Source: Polyangiaceae bacterium
GTDB lineage: Bacteria > Myxococcota_A > Polyangia > Polyangiales > Polyangiaceae
Direction of reading: 5' to 3'
DNA: 32,754 nt
NCBI GenBank assembly: GCA_025937835.1
Contig: JAICQO010000076.1
Span: 1 to 32,754, forward strand
Below the pieces are notes generated by a model that worked only from the letters and a program-made list of their open reading frames with translations, was not told the origin of the DNA and ran no database searches. This document shows positions 7,157-17,186 of the stretch, in pieces (the stretch's first letter is position 1; every line of letters begins with the position of its first letter). Both the position numbers and the translations under genes were made by a program.

Positions 7157-8865
7157 TTGTTGTTATCGAGACCGGTCAGCTCTTTGGTGGTGGGGTCGTA
7201 GAAGAGGCCGCTCTGCATGAACGGATCCTCGACGTTCTTGGCGATGTCCTCGGCGGTGCGCAGGCACATCACGAGGCCCTTGGTCGAGAGGTTGCCGCTT
7301 CCGTCGAAGCGCGAGTCCGTGAACGCGCCCTTGACGATCGCGCTCTCACCCCGGAGCAAACGGCTCGTCACCGGCAAAATTGAGTTGGCCGGCCCGCGCG
7401 GGTCGTTGAAATACATCCCGCTCGTGAGCTTGGTCAGCATGGCATTGCCGATGTTCGAGCCCGTTTCCGGCAGGGGTGTGCCATCTGGCCCAGCCACCCA
7501 GTTGGCGTGGATTCCGTACATGGTGAAGTAGTACTGGTCGTAGCTGGGGGCGCCGACGTAGCCCGCGAACAGGAGGCCCTTCGGCCCGTCGGGGTACGTG
7601 CTCTCGAGGCGGTTCACGAGGCGCTGGTAGTCGAGGTCCGCATAGTCCTGACCGCCGAGCACGTTCCAGACGCGGCGCTTGCGGCTCAGATCGGAGCCGA
7701 CCCAGGTTTGGAGGGCCGGAAAGATCGCCGACGGGGGGTTGATGTAGTGGGCGATGTCCGGGTAGGCGTCCTCGATCGCGAGGATCAGCGGGATCGCCTG
7801 CTCGGCCGAGAAGGTGAGCACCACCACGTGGGGCTCGTATTCGGCGACCTTCAGCGCCGTATCGATCACGTTGGCCGAGACCCGTGGATCGGCGAGCGGC
7901 CCGAAATCGAACTCCTCGTAGTTGCCCTTGATGTTGTTTTCGGCTGCGCTGAGCCCGTTGTACTCCATCGTCCCGAACAGCTCGGAGATGAAGCCTTCTT
8001 GCGCGGTGTCGCCGCTGCGCACCACGGCGACGCGGATCGGCTCGTCGTCTTCGAGCTCGAGGTCCTTGCGGATCGTGGGCTCGAGCACCTTGGTGAGCAG
8101 CTGGTTCGAGGTCGGCACCAGCACGTTGGCGCTGTAATTGTTGTTGAACAGGATGCCGACGCGCGCGGGGTTGTCCTGGAAGTTGTCGCCGATCTCGTAG
8201 CCGCCCGTGAACAGCATCACGTCGTTTTCGATCGCGATCGGCAGCGCGATCGACATGAAGTTGAGCGGGAAGGGGCCGAAGATCACCGGCGTCTTCACGA
8301 CGTTGATCAGGTGGTCCATCGAGGTGCGGAGGGCCTGGGTCTGGAACGGTTCGTGCTCGCACGAGACCATCACCACGTGGCGCTTTTGGCCGTTCGGCCC
8401 CGGAATGCCGCCCTCGATCGTCTCGAAGTCGTCCTGCGCGAGCTCGAGCGCGTTGGCGTGCGAGAGCAGCGGCTCCTGGGCGTTGGGGATGCCCTCGAGG
8501 CCGAGCAAGAGCACGCTCTCGCTGCGCAGGTACTCGTCGAGCTTGTTGCTGCGCGGCAAGAGCGTCGGGCACTCGTCGGTGGTGAGCTCGACGCAGCGGT
8601 TCACGGCCTTGTCGCAGACGAACTCGGCGCGGCCGGCGCGGTCGATGCACTCCGCGTTGGTCATGCAGAAGTCGAGGTTGCGAACGCACGTCTTGTCGGC
8701 GCTGCAGACCGTGTCGGAGAGCCCTCGGTCGAGGCAATCCTGCGTTTTACTGCACTGCTCGCGCTCGTAGTCGACGATCGCCGTGCACCCAGGCAGCAGC
8801 GCGCCGAACCACAGCGCGCACACCGCGCTGCCCAGCACCTGCCTCGTCTTCCTGCTCGTCAGCAT
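7144..8865 (-). CDS. PBP1-like (branched-chain amino acid-type) receptor lipoprotein
   Basis: A 573-residue predicted lipoprotein. ATG 8865 is preferred because GAGAGG lies just upstream and the encoded signal peptide ends in a lipobox (GALLPGC, Cys27). A Cys-rich segment (about residues 27-95, about nine cysteines) follows. The rest has the pattern of a type 1 periplasmic binding fold: strands such as VKTPVIFGPF, RVAVVRSGDTAQEGF and EPHVVVLTFSAEQ match the ABC amino acid receptor (LivJ-like) family. No permease or ATPase gene for such a receptor is nearby, so it more likely senses or captures a ligand at the surface than serves classical transport. It is the second gene of the operon, 38 bp after the TPR-PEGA gene. 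Confidence 0.75.
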   Translation of the reverse strand: MLTSRKTRQVLGSAVCALWFGALLPGCTAIVDYEREQCSKTQDCLDRGLSDTVCSADKTCVRNLDFCMTNAECIDRAGRAEFVCDKAVNRCVELTTDECPTLLPRSNKLDEYLRSESVLLLGLEGIPNAQEPLLSHANALELAQDDFETIEGGIPGPNGQKRHVVMVSCEHEPFQTQALRTSMDHLINVVKTPVIFGPFPLNFMSIALPIAIENDVMLFTGGYEIGDNFQDNPARVGILFNNNYSANVLVPTSNQLLTKVLEPTIRKDLELEDDEPIRVAVVRSGDTAQEGFISELFGTMEYNGLSAAENNIKGNYEEFDFGPLADPRVSANVIDTALKVAEYEPHVVVLTFSAEQAIPLILAIEDAYPDIAHYINPPSAIFPALQTWVGSDLSRKRRVWNVLGGQDYADLDYQRLVNRLESTYPDGPKGLLFAGYVGAPSYDQYYFTMYGIHANWVAGPDGTPLPETGSNIGNAMLTKLTSGMYFNDPRGPANSILPVTSRLLRGESAIVKGAFTDSRFDGSGNLSTKGLVMCLRTAEDIAKNVEDPFMQSGLFYDPTTKELTGLDNNKCLD

Positions 8866-8903
8866 GTAGTCCTCTCGAGTGAGTCGGTCGAGCCAGGTCG
8901 GGC

Positions 8904-9956
8904 TCAAAAGGTTCCGTGAAGGGCGACGTCGCGTGGAGTCACGGCGAGGCCGAGCTGCGGCTTCGGCGCCGTCGCGGCGCGCTCGGCCGGATCTTGGTTG
9001 AAGAAGGTCAGGTACACGGAAATGCCGCCCGCGATCAGCGCGCCCGCTGCGAGGGCGTCCGTGGCGATGGCCCAGGTCTTGACCTTGTCCGCGTCGTCGT
9101 CGAACGCGCCCTTGGGCGCACCGATCTCGCTGTCCTTGCGATCGTTCAGGTCTTTCTCGGCGTTGAGCGCCACGATGCCGCTGGCGACGGCGCCGGCCGT
9201 GAGCAAACCGGTCGCGGTCCAGGCGATCACCGGCGCGATGCTGCTGCGCTGTACCACGACCTTCGACTGCGCCACCTTGGTCGGGCTGATCTCGAGCCGG
9301 CGCGCTTCGGTCGCGGTGACCTTGACCACGACCGTGACCGGCAGGTAGCCCGGCTTCGACGCGGTCACGCGCCGGTCGCCCGGATTGACGACCAGGCCCT
9401 GGACCGGCGCCGTCCCGACCGGGTGATCGTCCACGCTGATCAGCGCGCCCGGGACCTTGCTCACGATCTGCAACGTCGCCACCTTCTGCTGCAGCGTCCG
9501 AATGAACTCGTTCACCTGCGCCCGGCGGTCGTCGCTGATGTTCGCGCCGCCCTCGGCGAGGTACTTTCGGAGGTCGCGCAGAGCGCGGGCGTAGTTCTTG
9601 AGCGCGACGTGGATCCGGCCGGTGTTGTAGAGGATCTGGTACGACGGCGCGATCTCGTAAGCGCGCTGGAACTCGACGAGCGCGGCCTCGTACGACTCGT
9701 CGTTGAAGAACTCGATGCCGCGCCGAAAGTGCACGCGCGCCGCCTCGATCTCGGAGGAAGCCTTGGCCTGCTCTCCGCTGCTCGCGTCGCCGGGTGCTGC
9801 CGCGGGTTCCGGCTCGACCGCGGGTGGAGCTGCGGGCTCCGCGGCGGGTGCGCTCTGCGCGAAGAGGTGGCTCGAGGCGAGGAGCGCCGCCGCTCCCAGC
9901 AGCGCCGCGCGTCGGAATCGCCCGAGGGGCCTTTGGTAATGGCTCATGTTCCGCAT
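8904..9956 (-). CDS. TPR and PEGA domain protein, exported/membrane
   Basis: About 350 residues. The start is uncertain: ATG 9956, ATG 9947 or an upstream GTG 10004; I give 9956, which leaves a signal peptide (RRAALLGAAALLASSHLFAQ). A Pro/Ala-rich stretch leads to tetratricopeptide-like repeats (ARVHFRRGIEFFNDESYEAALVEF and on to about 150). A PEGA domain follows, recognisable by ISVDDHPVGTAPV and GDRRVTASKPGYLPV. Two hydrophobic segments sit near the C-terminus (around WTATGLLTAGAVASGIVAL and ALAAGALIAGGISVYLTFF). TPR-PEGA proteins are frequent in myxobacterial envelopes, probably as binding scaffolds. It is the first gene of a four-gene operon with two lipoproteins and the KAS III gene, so it may organise an envelope complex; that is inference. 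Confidence 0.78.
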   Translation of the reverse strand: MRNMSHYQRPLGRFRRAALLGAAALLASSHLFAQSAPAAEPAAPPAVEPEPAAAPGDASSGEQAKASSEIEAARVHFRRGIEFFNDESYEAALVEFQRAYEIAPSYQILYNTGRIHVALKNYARALRDLRKYLAEGGANISDDRRAQVNEFIRTLQQKVATLQIVSKVPGALISVDDHPVGTAPVQGLVVNPGDRRVTASKPGYLPVTVVVKVTATEARRLEISPTKVAQSKVVVQRSSIAPVIAWTATGLLTAGAVASGIVALNAEKDLNDRKDSEIGAPKGAFDDDADKVKTWAIATDALAAGALIAGGISVYLTFFNQDPAERAATAPKPQLGLAVTPRDVALHGTF

Positions 9957-10045
9957 GGTTTCATCGAGGCAAAGGGCGGGATTGGCTCCCGCGTTCGAGT
10001 GCACCGCTGGCTCGCATCCCAGCGCGACCCTTGGCAGCCCGAACG

Positions 10046-10075
10046 AGTATAGGGACCTTCGTGCTAGCCGAGCAA
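10046..10075 (-). promoter_or_regulatory. Candidate sigma-70-type promoter of the TPR-PEGA operon
   Basis: On the minus strand TATACT (10051-10046) matches the -10 consensus at 5 of 6 positions. TTGCTC (10075-10070), 18 bp upstream, is a weak -35. Predicted transcription would start near 10039, about 35 nt before GTG 10004 and 83 nt before ATG 9956. Confidence 0.35.
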
Positions 10076-10190
10076 CGAGACCAAGCTGATTACTATGCGT
10101 GGTTCGCGCACGACGCCGAAACGCGTCACGCGGAGCGCGCGTGGCTGGATGTGCGACAGACGTCGGAGCGAGCAGCGCCGAGCGCGGAGC

Positions 10191-11654
<1,464 letters not shown>

Positions 11655-11770
11655 CGCTTCGTGCACGTCCGGCCGTCTCTTACTACGACCAGTGGCCCAG
11701 CCTAGGTCAATCCCGCTGCCCGCGCAATGCCGCGGCCTTCGGTCTCCGCGCTCTGTCACACCATCTCGTC

Positions 11771-11800
11771 AGGTGTGCGCCGGGTGTGCGCCAGGTGCGC
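11771..11800. repeat. 11-bp tandem repeat in divergent promoter region
   Basis: Two copies of (A/G)GGTGTGCGCC at 11771-11781 and 11782-11792 are followed by a shortened third (AGGTGCGC). They lie between the divergent kinase and GIY-YIG genes. Helically phased 11-bp repeats can be operator sites; no other support. Confidence 0.4.
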
Positions 11801-11885
11801 GGGAGCCTCGGAGCGCTCGCTCTAGAATTGCCGCGCACCTTCTCCGCGGATACGTAGCACTCCTCCGAGATCGGGTGATGTTCCC

Positions 11886-12239
11886 TTGAGCTCGACGCGC
11901 CTGCTCGATTTCTGGTTCGTGTACGTCGTGCGCTGCGGGGACGGCAGCCTCTACACCGGCATCGCCCGCGACGTCGCAGCGAGGGTCGCGGCGCACGCGG
12001 CCGGGCGAGGGGCGCGCTACACGCGCAGCCGGGGCCCGTTCGAGCTGTGCGCGACCCGGCGCTGCGCGTCCAAGACCAACGCGCTCCGGTTGGAGCTCGC
12101 GATCAAGCGCCTGTCCAGGGCCCAGAAGGAGGCGCTGCTGGGGGACGGCCAGTTGGCGAAGTTCGCGCGCGGGGCCCTGCGTGCGGCCTCGAAAAAGGCC
12201 AATCGGCCCCTCGAAACGCCTCGAAGCACGGGGCGCTAG
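11886..12239 (+). CDS. GIY-YIG superfamily protein (UPF0213/YhbQ-like)
   Basis: A 117-residue protein almost wholly made of a GIY-YIG domain. FVYVVRCGDGSLYTGIARDV (residues 11-30) carries the paired Y-V-V and Y-T-G signatures; R33 and the later LRLELAIKRLSRAQK segment supply the conserved Arg and Glu positions. The family has nuclease folds linked to DNA repair, and small stand-alone members are widespread and often uncharacterised. The only fitting start is TTG 11886, with GGGTGA about 7 nt upstream, since other ATGs nearby are out of frame. The C-terminus (from about 95) is a basic tail beyond the usual domain. The MBOAT gene follows 81 bp later on the same strand but is functionally unrelated as far as can be seen. 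Confidence 0.85.
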   Translation: MSSTRLLDFWFVYVVRCGDGSLYTGIARDVAARVAAHAAGRGARYTRSRGPFELCATRRCASKTNALRLELAIKRLSRAQKEALLGDGQLAKFARGALRAASKKANRPLETPRSTGR

Positions 12240-12320
12240 CGGGCGCTTTGCGTTCGGGGTATCGCGGCTCTCGCCGCCGAGGTCGTGTGGGCGGCGCCGC
12301 GCCTCTGCGGCTGGCCCAGG

Positions 12321-14024
12321 ATGCTGTTCGCGAGCTTCGATTTCCTGCTGTTCTTCGCCGTGGTGTTCGCGGGCTACTGGGCCCTCCGCGGACAGTTCGT
12401 GCTCCGCGCGCTGTGGGTGACCGCGGCCAGCTACTTCTTCTACATGGGCGGGTCGAAGCCCGTGGACGGACCGCTGCCCACGCCCTGGTACTTCGCCGGG
12501 CTGCTGCTGTTCACCACCCTCACCAGTTATCTGGCGGGCCTCGGCATCGCGGCGGCGCGCGAGCGCGCTCGCAGCCGCGGAGAGCCGCTCGGGCCGGAGC
12601 AGCGCTACGGCCAGGGCTGGCTCTTCCTCGCGGTTTGCGTGAGCCTCGGGCTGCTCGGCTACTTCAAGTACGTCGGGTTCCTGTCCGCGGCCGTCAACCA
12701 GGGGGCCGCGCTCGCGGGCAGCGGTCCGTGGCTGCCGGCGAGCGCGCCGCTCTTGCCGGTCGGGATCAGCTTCTACACGTTTCAGGCCGTCGGCTACGTG
12801 ATCGACGTGTACCGCGGCCGCTCGCCCGCCGAGCGGAACCCGCTGCGCTTTTGCCTGTTCCTTTCGTTCTTTCCCCACCTCGTGGCGGGGCCGATCGTAC
12901 GCGCCTCGGATTTCTTGCCGCAGCTCGATCGACCGCTGCGCCTCGATCGCGACGAGCTCGATCAGTCGCTGTTCCGGATCGCGCGCGGCCTGGTGAAGAA
13001 GGTGGTGTTCGGCGATTTCATCGCGGCCTCCTTCGTGGACCGCGTGTTCGCATCCCCCGCCGAGTACGGCTCGCTCGAGAACCTGCTCGCGCTCTACGGC
13101 TTCACTCTCCAGATCTACTGCGATTTCTCCGGCTACTCCGATATCGCGATCGGCGTGGCGCGGCTGCTCGGGATCCGCTTTCCAGAGAACTTCGACCGGC
13201 CCTACCAGGCGGTAGACGTCGCGGACTTCTGGCGGCGCTGGCACATGACGCTCTCGTCCTGGCTTCGCGATTACGTCTACTACCCGCTCGGCGGGAGCCG
13301 GCTGGGTCCCGGACGGACGTACCTGAACCTGTGGCTCACGCTGTTTTTGGTGGGGATCTGGCACGGCGCCGGCTGGACGTTCGTGATCTACGCGGTGCTC
13401 CAGGCTTCGGCGATGGTGTTCAACCGGTACACGCGCCACGACGGAGTCGGCTTCTTCGGCCGCATCGGGCGCGGCCTGGTGAGCGCTGGGCTCGTGTTCG
13501 GGCTGTCGGCAGCGTTCGGCAAATTGCTGGTCGACCTGTCGAGCCCCTGGACCCTCGGCGGCGTCGGAGCCGCGATCGCGTTCGTGCTGGCGATCCTCCC
13601 GCGCAGCGACGCCGTCGGCTGGTTGCGCCCGCTGCACATCCTGATCACCTTGCACTTCTCCGTGCTGTCGCGGGTATTCTTCCGGGCAGACACGCTCGAC
13701 GCCGCGCGCGAGATCCTGAAGAAGCTCGTGACCTGGGACGGCTTCGGGGTGCGCACCGGGCTGTTCGGCAACGAGGCGCTGTCCGAGCTGTTGCGCGGGT
13801 CTCGGCTGTCGTGGGCGAGCCCCGTCGCGGACTGGTGTGTGCTCGGCCTTTTGGTGCTGGGCTTTGCGCTCCACTACCTACCGGCTGCGCCGTTCGAGCG
13901 GGCAGCGCAGCGCTTGACTCGCGAGTCCCCCGCCGTGCTGGTGGGCGTGGGCTTCGCTTTGCTGTTCGGGGCGCTCGGGCTGTTGCTCGCCGGGCCGCGA
14001 GCGAACATCTACTTTGCGTTCTGA
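12321..14024 (+). CDS. MBOAT family O-acyltransferase (AlgI/PatA-like)
   Basis: A 567-residue multi-pass membrane protein. ATG 12321 gives the family's usual N-terminus (MLFASFDFLLFF); an in-frame GTG at 12285 would add 12 atypical residues. It has about ten hydrophobic segments, the AlgI signature DFWRRWHMTLSSWLRDYVYYPLGG with His308, and the catalytic His348 in GIWHGAGWTF. AlgI and PatA move acetyl groups across the inner membrane to an extracytoplasmic polysaccharide acceptor, then pass them to an SGNH partner. Two SGNH proteins follow, the first starting 16 bp after this stop, which matches that scheme. The polymer acceptor (exopolysaccharide, peptidoglycan or O-antigen) cannot be told, as no glycosyltransferase is in the window. 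Confidence 0.92.
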   Translation: MLFASFDFLLFFAVVFAGYWALRGQFVLRALWVTAASYFFYMGGSKPVDGPLPTPWYFAGLLLFTTLTSYLAGLGIAAARERARSRGEPLGPEQRYGQGWLFLAVCVSLGLLGYFKYVGFLSAAVNQGAALAGSGPWLPASAPLLPVGISFYTFQAVGYVIDVYRGRSPAERNPLRFCLFLSFFPHLVAGPIVRASDFLPQLDRPLRLDRDELDQSLFRIARGLVKKVVFGDFIAASFVDRVFASPAEYGSLENLLALYGFTLQIYCDFSGYSDIAIGVARLLGIRFPENFDRPYQAVDVADFWRRWHMTLSSWLRDYVYYPLGGSRLGPGRTYLNLWLTLFLVGIWHGAGWTFVIYAVLQASAMVFNRYTRHDGVGFFGRIGRGLVSAGLVFGLSAAFGKLLVDLSSPWTLGGVGAAIAFVLAILPRSDAVGWLRPLHILITLHFSVLSRVFFRADTLDAAREILKKLVTWDGFGVRTGLFGNEALSELLRGSRLSWASPVADWCVLGLLVLGFALHYLPAAPFERAAQRLTRESPAVLVGVGFALLFGALGLLLAGPRANIYFAF

Positions 14025-14040
14025 GTCGAGGCTCGTGAGG

Positions 14041-15741
14041 ATGACCGACTCGTTTGCCCAGACCTCTGCTCCGGTGACGGAGCTCGCGGCCGCCTCGCAG
14101 TCGGCGCCGCCGCAAGCTGGCAGCGGCGCGCTGCGGCGAGCGTTCGGGATCGCTTGCGGCGTACTGCTTTCGATCGGCGCGACGTACGTCGTCCCGGGGC
14201 TCGGCGCGCTCCGGCCGTGGGCACCCGGGTCGGGCTACGTGCCGTTCTGGAACGTGATCGGCCGCGAGCTCTTGGGCGAGGGGGAAGCGCTGGCGGCCGA
14301 AGCCCAGAAGCTGAAGGAGCTCCAGCAGAAGACCGAGCTACCCGCGGCGGCCAGCGCGAAGGTGCGTGAGCGCTCGGCGCGGCCCGCACGCCCGATGTTT
14401 CCGGCGTACACGCCCGAGGCGCGGATCGAGCGGCCCGAGCAAACCATCGAGTTTTCGGAGGCGCTCGAGGGCTACTTCACCAAGCTCACGCAGGTCGATC
14501 TCGGCATCGACGGGGCAATCGCCCGCACCGGGCATTGGGGCGACTCGGTGCTCGGTATGGACGGCATCACCTCCGGCATCCGCCGCCGGCTGCAGGCGCG
14601 CTTCGGGGACGCAGGCCACGGCTTCCACCTGATCGACCGCTATCACCCGTCGTACCGGCAGCAGGGCATCGAGTTTTCGGCCGGCGGCGGTTGGGAGGGC
14701 TGCCTGGTCATTTACGAGTGCCGCGCCAAGCAGGACCGCCGCTACGGCTACGGCGGCTACGTCGTGAGCTCCGATCCGTGGAGCGTGGCCTCGGCCGTGT
14801 ACACCACGCCGAAGAGCGGCTTCGGCAGCACGGTCTCCACCTTCGAGGTCTGGTTCCAGCGTCAACCCCGCGGCGGCAAGCTCGAGCTTTCGATCGATCG
14901 CCAGGAGAAGGTGGTGATCGAGACGCGCTCCGAGGTGATCGAGGACGGCTCGCGCATGGTGTACGTGCAGCCGGGGCCGCACACCTTCACGCTGACGGCG
15001 CCCGCGGGCGGCGGTCCGGTGCGCGCTTACGGTGTGGTGCTGGAGAACGACGGCCCGGGCGTGGTCTGGGACGGCATGGCGCTGATCGGCGGCTCGACGC
15101 GCGGGCTGCGCACCCAGGACGACGAACACATCGAAGATCAGGTGCGGCGGCGCGGCCTCGATCTGATCGCCTTCCAGTTCGGTGGCAACGACCTCGCTCG
15201 CAAGTACGTGGACCTCAAGCACTCGATGCAGCCGTATTACGACGAGTACGGCGAGGTGATCCGCAAGTTCCGCGCGGGCCGTCCGGAGGCGTCGTGTCTG
15301 ATCCTGAGCGTGATCGACCACGGCGAGCGCAAGACCGACGACCGCATCGTCACGAAGTCCTTCGTCAAGCCGCTGGTCGCCGCGCAGCGCGAGGTCGCAC
15401 GCCAGAACGGCTGCGCGTTCTTCGACACCTTCCAGGCGATGGGTGGCGAGGGCACCGCGGCGCGCTGGTACCGCTCCAACCCGCGGATGATGGCGCCCGA
15501 TCTCGGCCACCCGACTGGCACCGGTCACGAGGTACTCGCAGGCCTGATCGCGCACGCGCTGCTCTACGACTACGACCAATTCCGTTCGCGCATGGCCGGC
15601 AAACCGCTGCCGCTACCCGCCGAGAAAGCCCCGGAAAAGCCGCCGATCGACCTCGACGCGCTGCCCGACGTGCCGCCGGCCGCGGTGACCGCTCAGGGGG
15701 CCGCAGGTGAACCCGCGACCCGCGCGGGCTCAGAGCCCTGA
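14041..15741 (+). CDS. Membrane-anchored SGNH hydrolase/acetyltransferase-like protein
   Basis: A 566-residue protein with one N-terminal transmembrane segment (about IACGVLLSIGATYVVPGL), a spacer predicted as coiled coil, then an SGNH domain. Block I is HWGDSVLG with Ser169, block III QFGGNDLA with Asn383, and block V DLGH with Asp487 and His490, so the catalytic set is complete. Between blocks I and III lies an insertion of some 150 residues of beta character (KLELSIDRQEKVVIETRSEV and neighbours) resembling a carbohydrate-binding sandwich. It starts 16 bp after the MBOAT gene and is probably co-transcribed. By analogy with PatB and AlgJ/AlgX it would take acetyl from the MBOAT protein and O-acetylate a sugar, or remove acetyl. 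GTG 14035 is an alternative start. The 3' end overlaps the convergent paralogue by 49 bp. Confidence 0.83.
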   Translation: MTDSFAQTSAPVTELAAASQSAPPQAGSGALRRAFGIACGVLLSIGATYVVPGLGALRPWAPGSGYVPFWNVIGRELLGEGEALAAEAQKLKELQQKTELPAAASAKVRERSARPARPMFPAYTPEARIERPEQTIEFSEALEGYFTKLTQVDLGIDGAIARTGHWGDSVLGMDGITSGIRRRLQARFGDAGHGFHLIDRYHPSYRQQGIEFSAGGGWEGCLVIYECRAKQDRRYGYGGYVVSSDPWSVASAVYTTPKSGFGSTVSTFEVWFQRQPRGGKLELSIDRQEKVVIETRSEVIEDGSRMVYVQPGPHTFTLTAPAGGGPVRAYGVVLENDGPGVVWDGMALIGGSTRGLRTQDDEHIEDQVRRRGLDLIAFQFGGNDLARKYVDLKHSMQPYYDEYGEVIRKFRAGRPEASCLILSVIDHGERKTDDRIVTKSFVKPLVAAQREVARQNGCAFFDTFQAMGGEGTAARWYRSNPRMMAPDLGHPTGTGHEVLAGLIAHALLYDYDQFRSRMAGKPLPLPAEKAPEKPPIDLDALPDVPPAAVTAQGAAGEPATRAGSEP

Positions 15742-17186
15742 AGCGTCGCTGCGTCGTAGGCGCGCATCAGCGCGTCTCCCATCGCGGTGCCTGCGTAGAC
15801 ATAGCCGCGGCGCGTGAGGTGGATCTGATCAGGGCTGGCGAGCGGCGGCCGCGCGTAAACCCAGCGCCGGATCGAGCCCTGCCCGCCCATGAAGGCGTAG
15901 CCGTCCCAGAAGCCGCACGAAAAGTCGCGCGACACGCGGCGTTGCACTTCACTCACCTTCAAGAGCCGCGGCCGCACCTTGCTCGCGAGATCGAACGGGG
16001 CGAGCAGCACGCAGCTCGTGTCGGGCAGGGCGCGCCGCATCCGCGCGAGCACGGCCCGGAGCTTTGCCTCGTAGCTCGCGACCGACAGTCTGGCGTCGGC
16101 AGCCTCGTTGGTGCCATAGGCGAAGGTGATCAGATCCGGCGCGCGCCGCCGCACGGCCTCGGTCCAGATCGGCTCGTCCCAGCGTAGCTGGTCGATCATG
16201 CGCGAACCGCTGATCCCGAGCGTGTCGATCACCACGCCGGGCGAATCGCTCTCGCCGATCACGCCGAACAGGCGCACCGGGCCGTTGCCGGACAACCGCA
16301 CGCCGATCCGGTGCAACCCGGGCGTGGTTTGGAACGAATACACTCCGAGCCGCTCGCCGTTGGCGCGGGTCTCCACCCGCGCGAGCGGCTTGCCGTCGAT
16401 CTGCAGGTTGAAATCGCCGCCGCCGGGCTGGACCAGATACTGGATCTCGAAGCGCCGATTCGGCGAGTCCTTGGCCGTGACGACCTCGGCGTAGCCGTCC
16501 GCGTACTTTCCGCTCAGCGCTGCGCCGAACAAGCCGAGCGGCTCGTGCTCGGCATCGGAACGACTGCGAGCGTGCACGACCTGGAACCCCTGATGATCGG
16601 TGAAGCTGTCGAGCGTGCGGTACCAGCGGTTCACGCGGCCGAGCATCACGAACCCCTGGCCACCGTCGCCGAATCGACTCTGGAGATAGACGCGCAGGTA
16701 GCCCGTATACAGATCGGATTGGGTGTGCGAGGCGCCGTAGGACAAGATCCGCAGCTTGCCGTCCGTGTCTCTTCCCTCGCGCAGGCGGGCGAGCGCCGCG
16801 TGGAACCCGGACAGCGCAGCCTCGTTTTCGATCGCCACGAAGTGACCGAGCGCGAGCGAATCGACCGCGGGTTCACCGCGCAGGACCCGCGTTTGAGCGC
16901 GGCGGCGAAGCAGCTCGAGCTCCCCGTCGAGCGCCGGGCGCGGCGCGACTTCGAGCGCTCGACTGGGGGCCTTCACCTCGCTCGCGGGCGCTACGGGCAG
17001 CGGCGCTGCCGGCCGTAGCGGCCCCGTCGCGGCTGCTGCGCTGATCGGGGCGGGGCCCCGGGCCTGGCCCGCGTCGGGGGGAGCCGAGCCCAACCACGCG
17101 GCGCAGCCCGTCGCCAGCAGCAGCGTGAGCGCTCGAACGCCGGAAGCGGCATGCGCCTGCGGAAGTGAGCGCAACGGTTTGACCAA
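15693..17186 (-). CDS. Second SGNH hydrolase-like protein, lipoprotein
   Basis: A 497-residue paralogue of the protein at 14041. Its signal sequence ends at LLATGC, a likely lipobox (Cys28), followed by a Pro/Ala-rich linker. The SGNH set is present with one change: block I reads YGASHTQSD (Ser153) where GDS is usual, so the Asp before the Ser is Ala. Asn360 is in YGTNE, and Asp453 and His456 in DQIH. The same beta-sandwich insertion separates block I from block III (about 240-325). The start is weakly supported: TTG 17186 is the first possible codon after an in-frame stop, and TTG 17174 is possible. It is convergent with the other SGNH gene and its coding end overlaps by 49 bp, so expression is separate although the function is probably shared. 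Confidence 0.8.
   Translation of the reverse strand: MVKPLRSLPQAHAASGVRALTLLLATGCAAWLGSAPPDAGQARGPAPISAAAATGPLRPAAPLPVAPASEVKAPSRALEVAPRPALDGELELLRRRAQTRVLRGEPAVDSLALGHFVAIENEAALSGFHAALARLREGRDTDGKLRILSYGASHTQSDLYTGYLRVYLQSRFGDGGQGFVMLGRVNRWYRTLDSFTDHQGFQVVHARSRSDAEHEPLGLFGAALSGKYADGYAEVVTAKDSPNRRFEIQYLVQPGGGDFNLQIDGKPLARVETRANGERLGVYSFQTTPGLHRIGVRLSGNGPVRLFGVIGESDSPGVVIDTLGISGSRMIDQLRWDEPIWTEAVRRRAPDLITFAYGTNEAADARLSVASYEAKLRAVLARMRRALPDTSCVLLAPFDLASKVRPRLLKVSEVQRRVSRDFSCGFWDGYAFMGGQGSIRRWVYARPPLASPDQIHLTRRGYVYAGTAMGDALMRAYDAATLQGSEPARVAGSPAAP

Noticed and set aside
11769-13874. A 701-residue minus-strand open frame opposite the MBOAT gene
   Set aside because: Low-complexity Arg/Glu/Pro/Ala composition with no domain, while the plus strand carries clear GIY-YIG and MBOAT motifs. 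It is an antisense frame caused by high GC.
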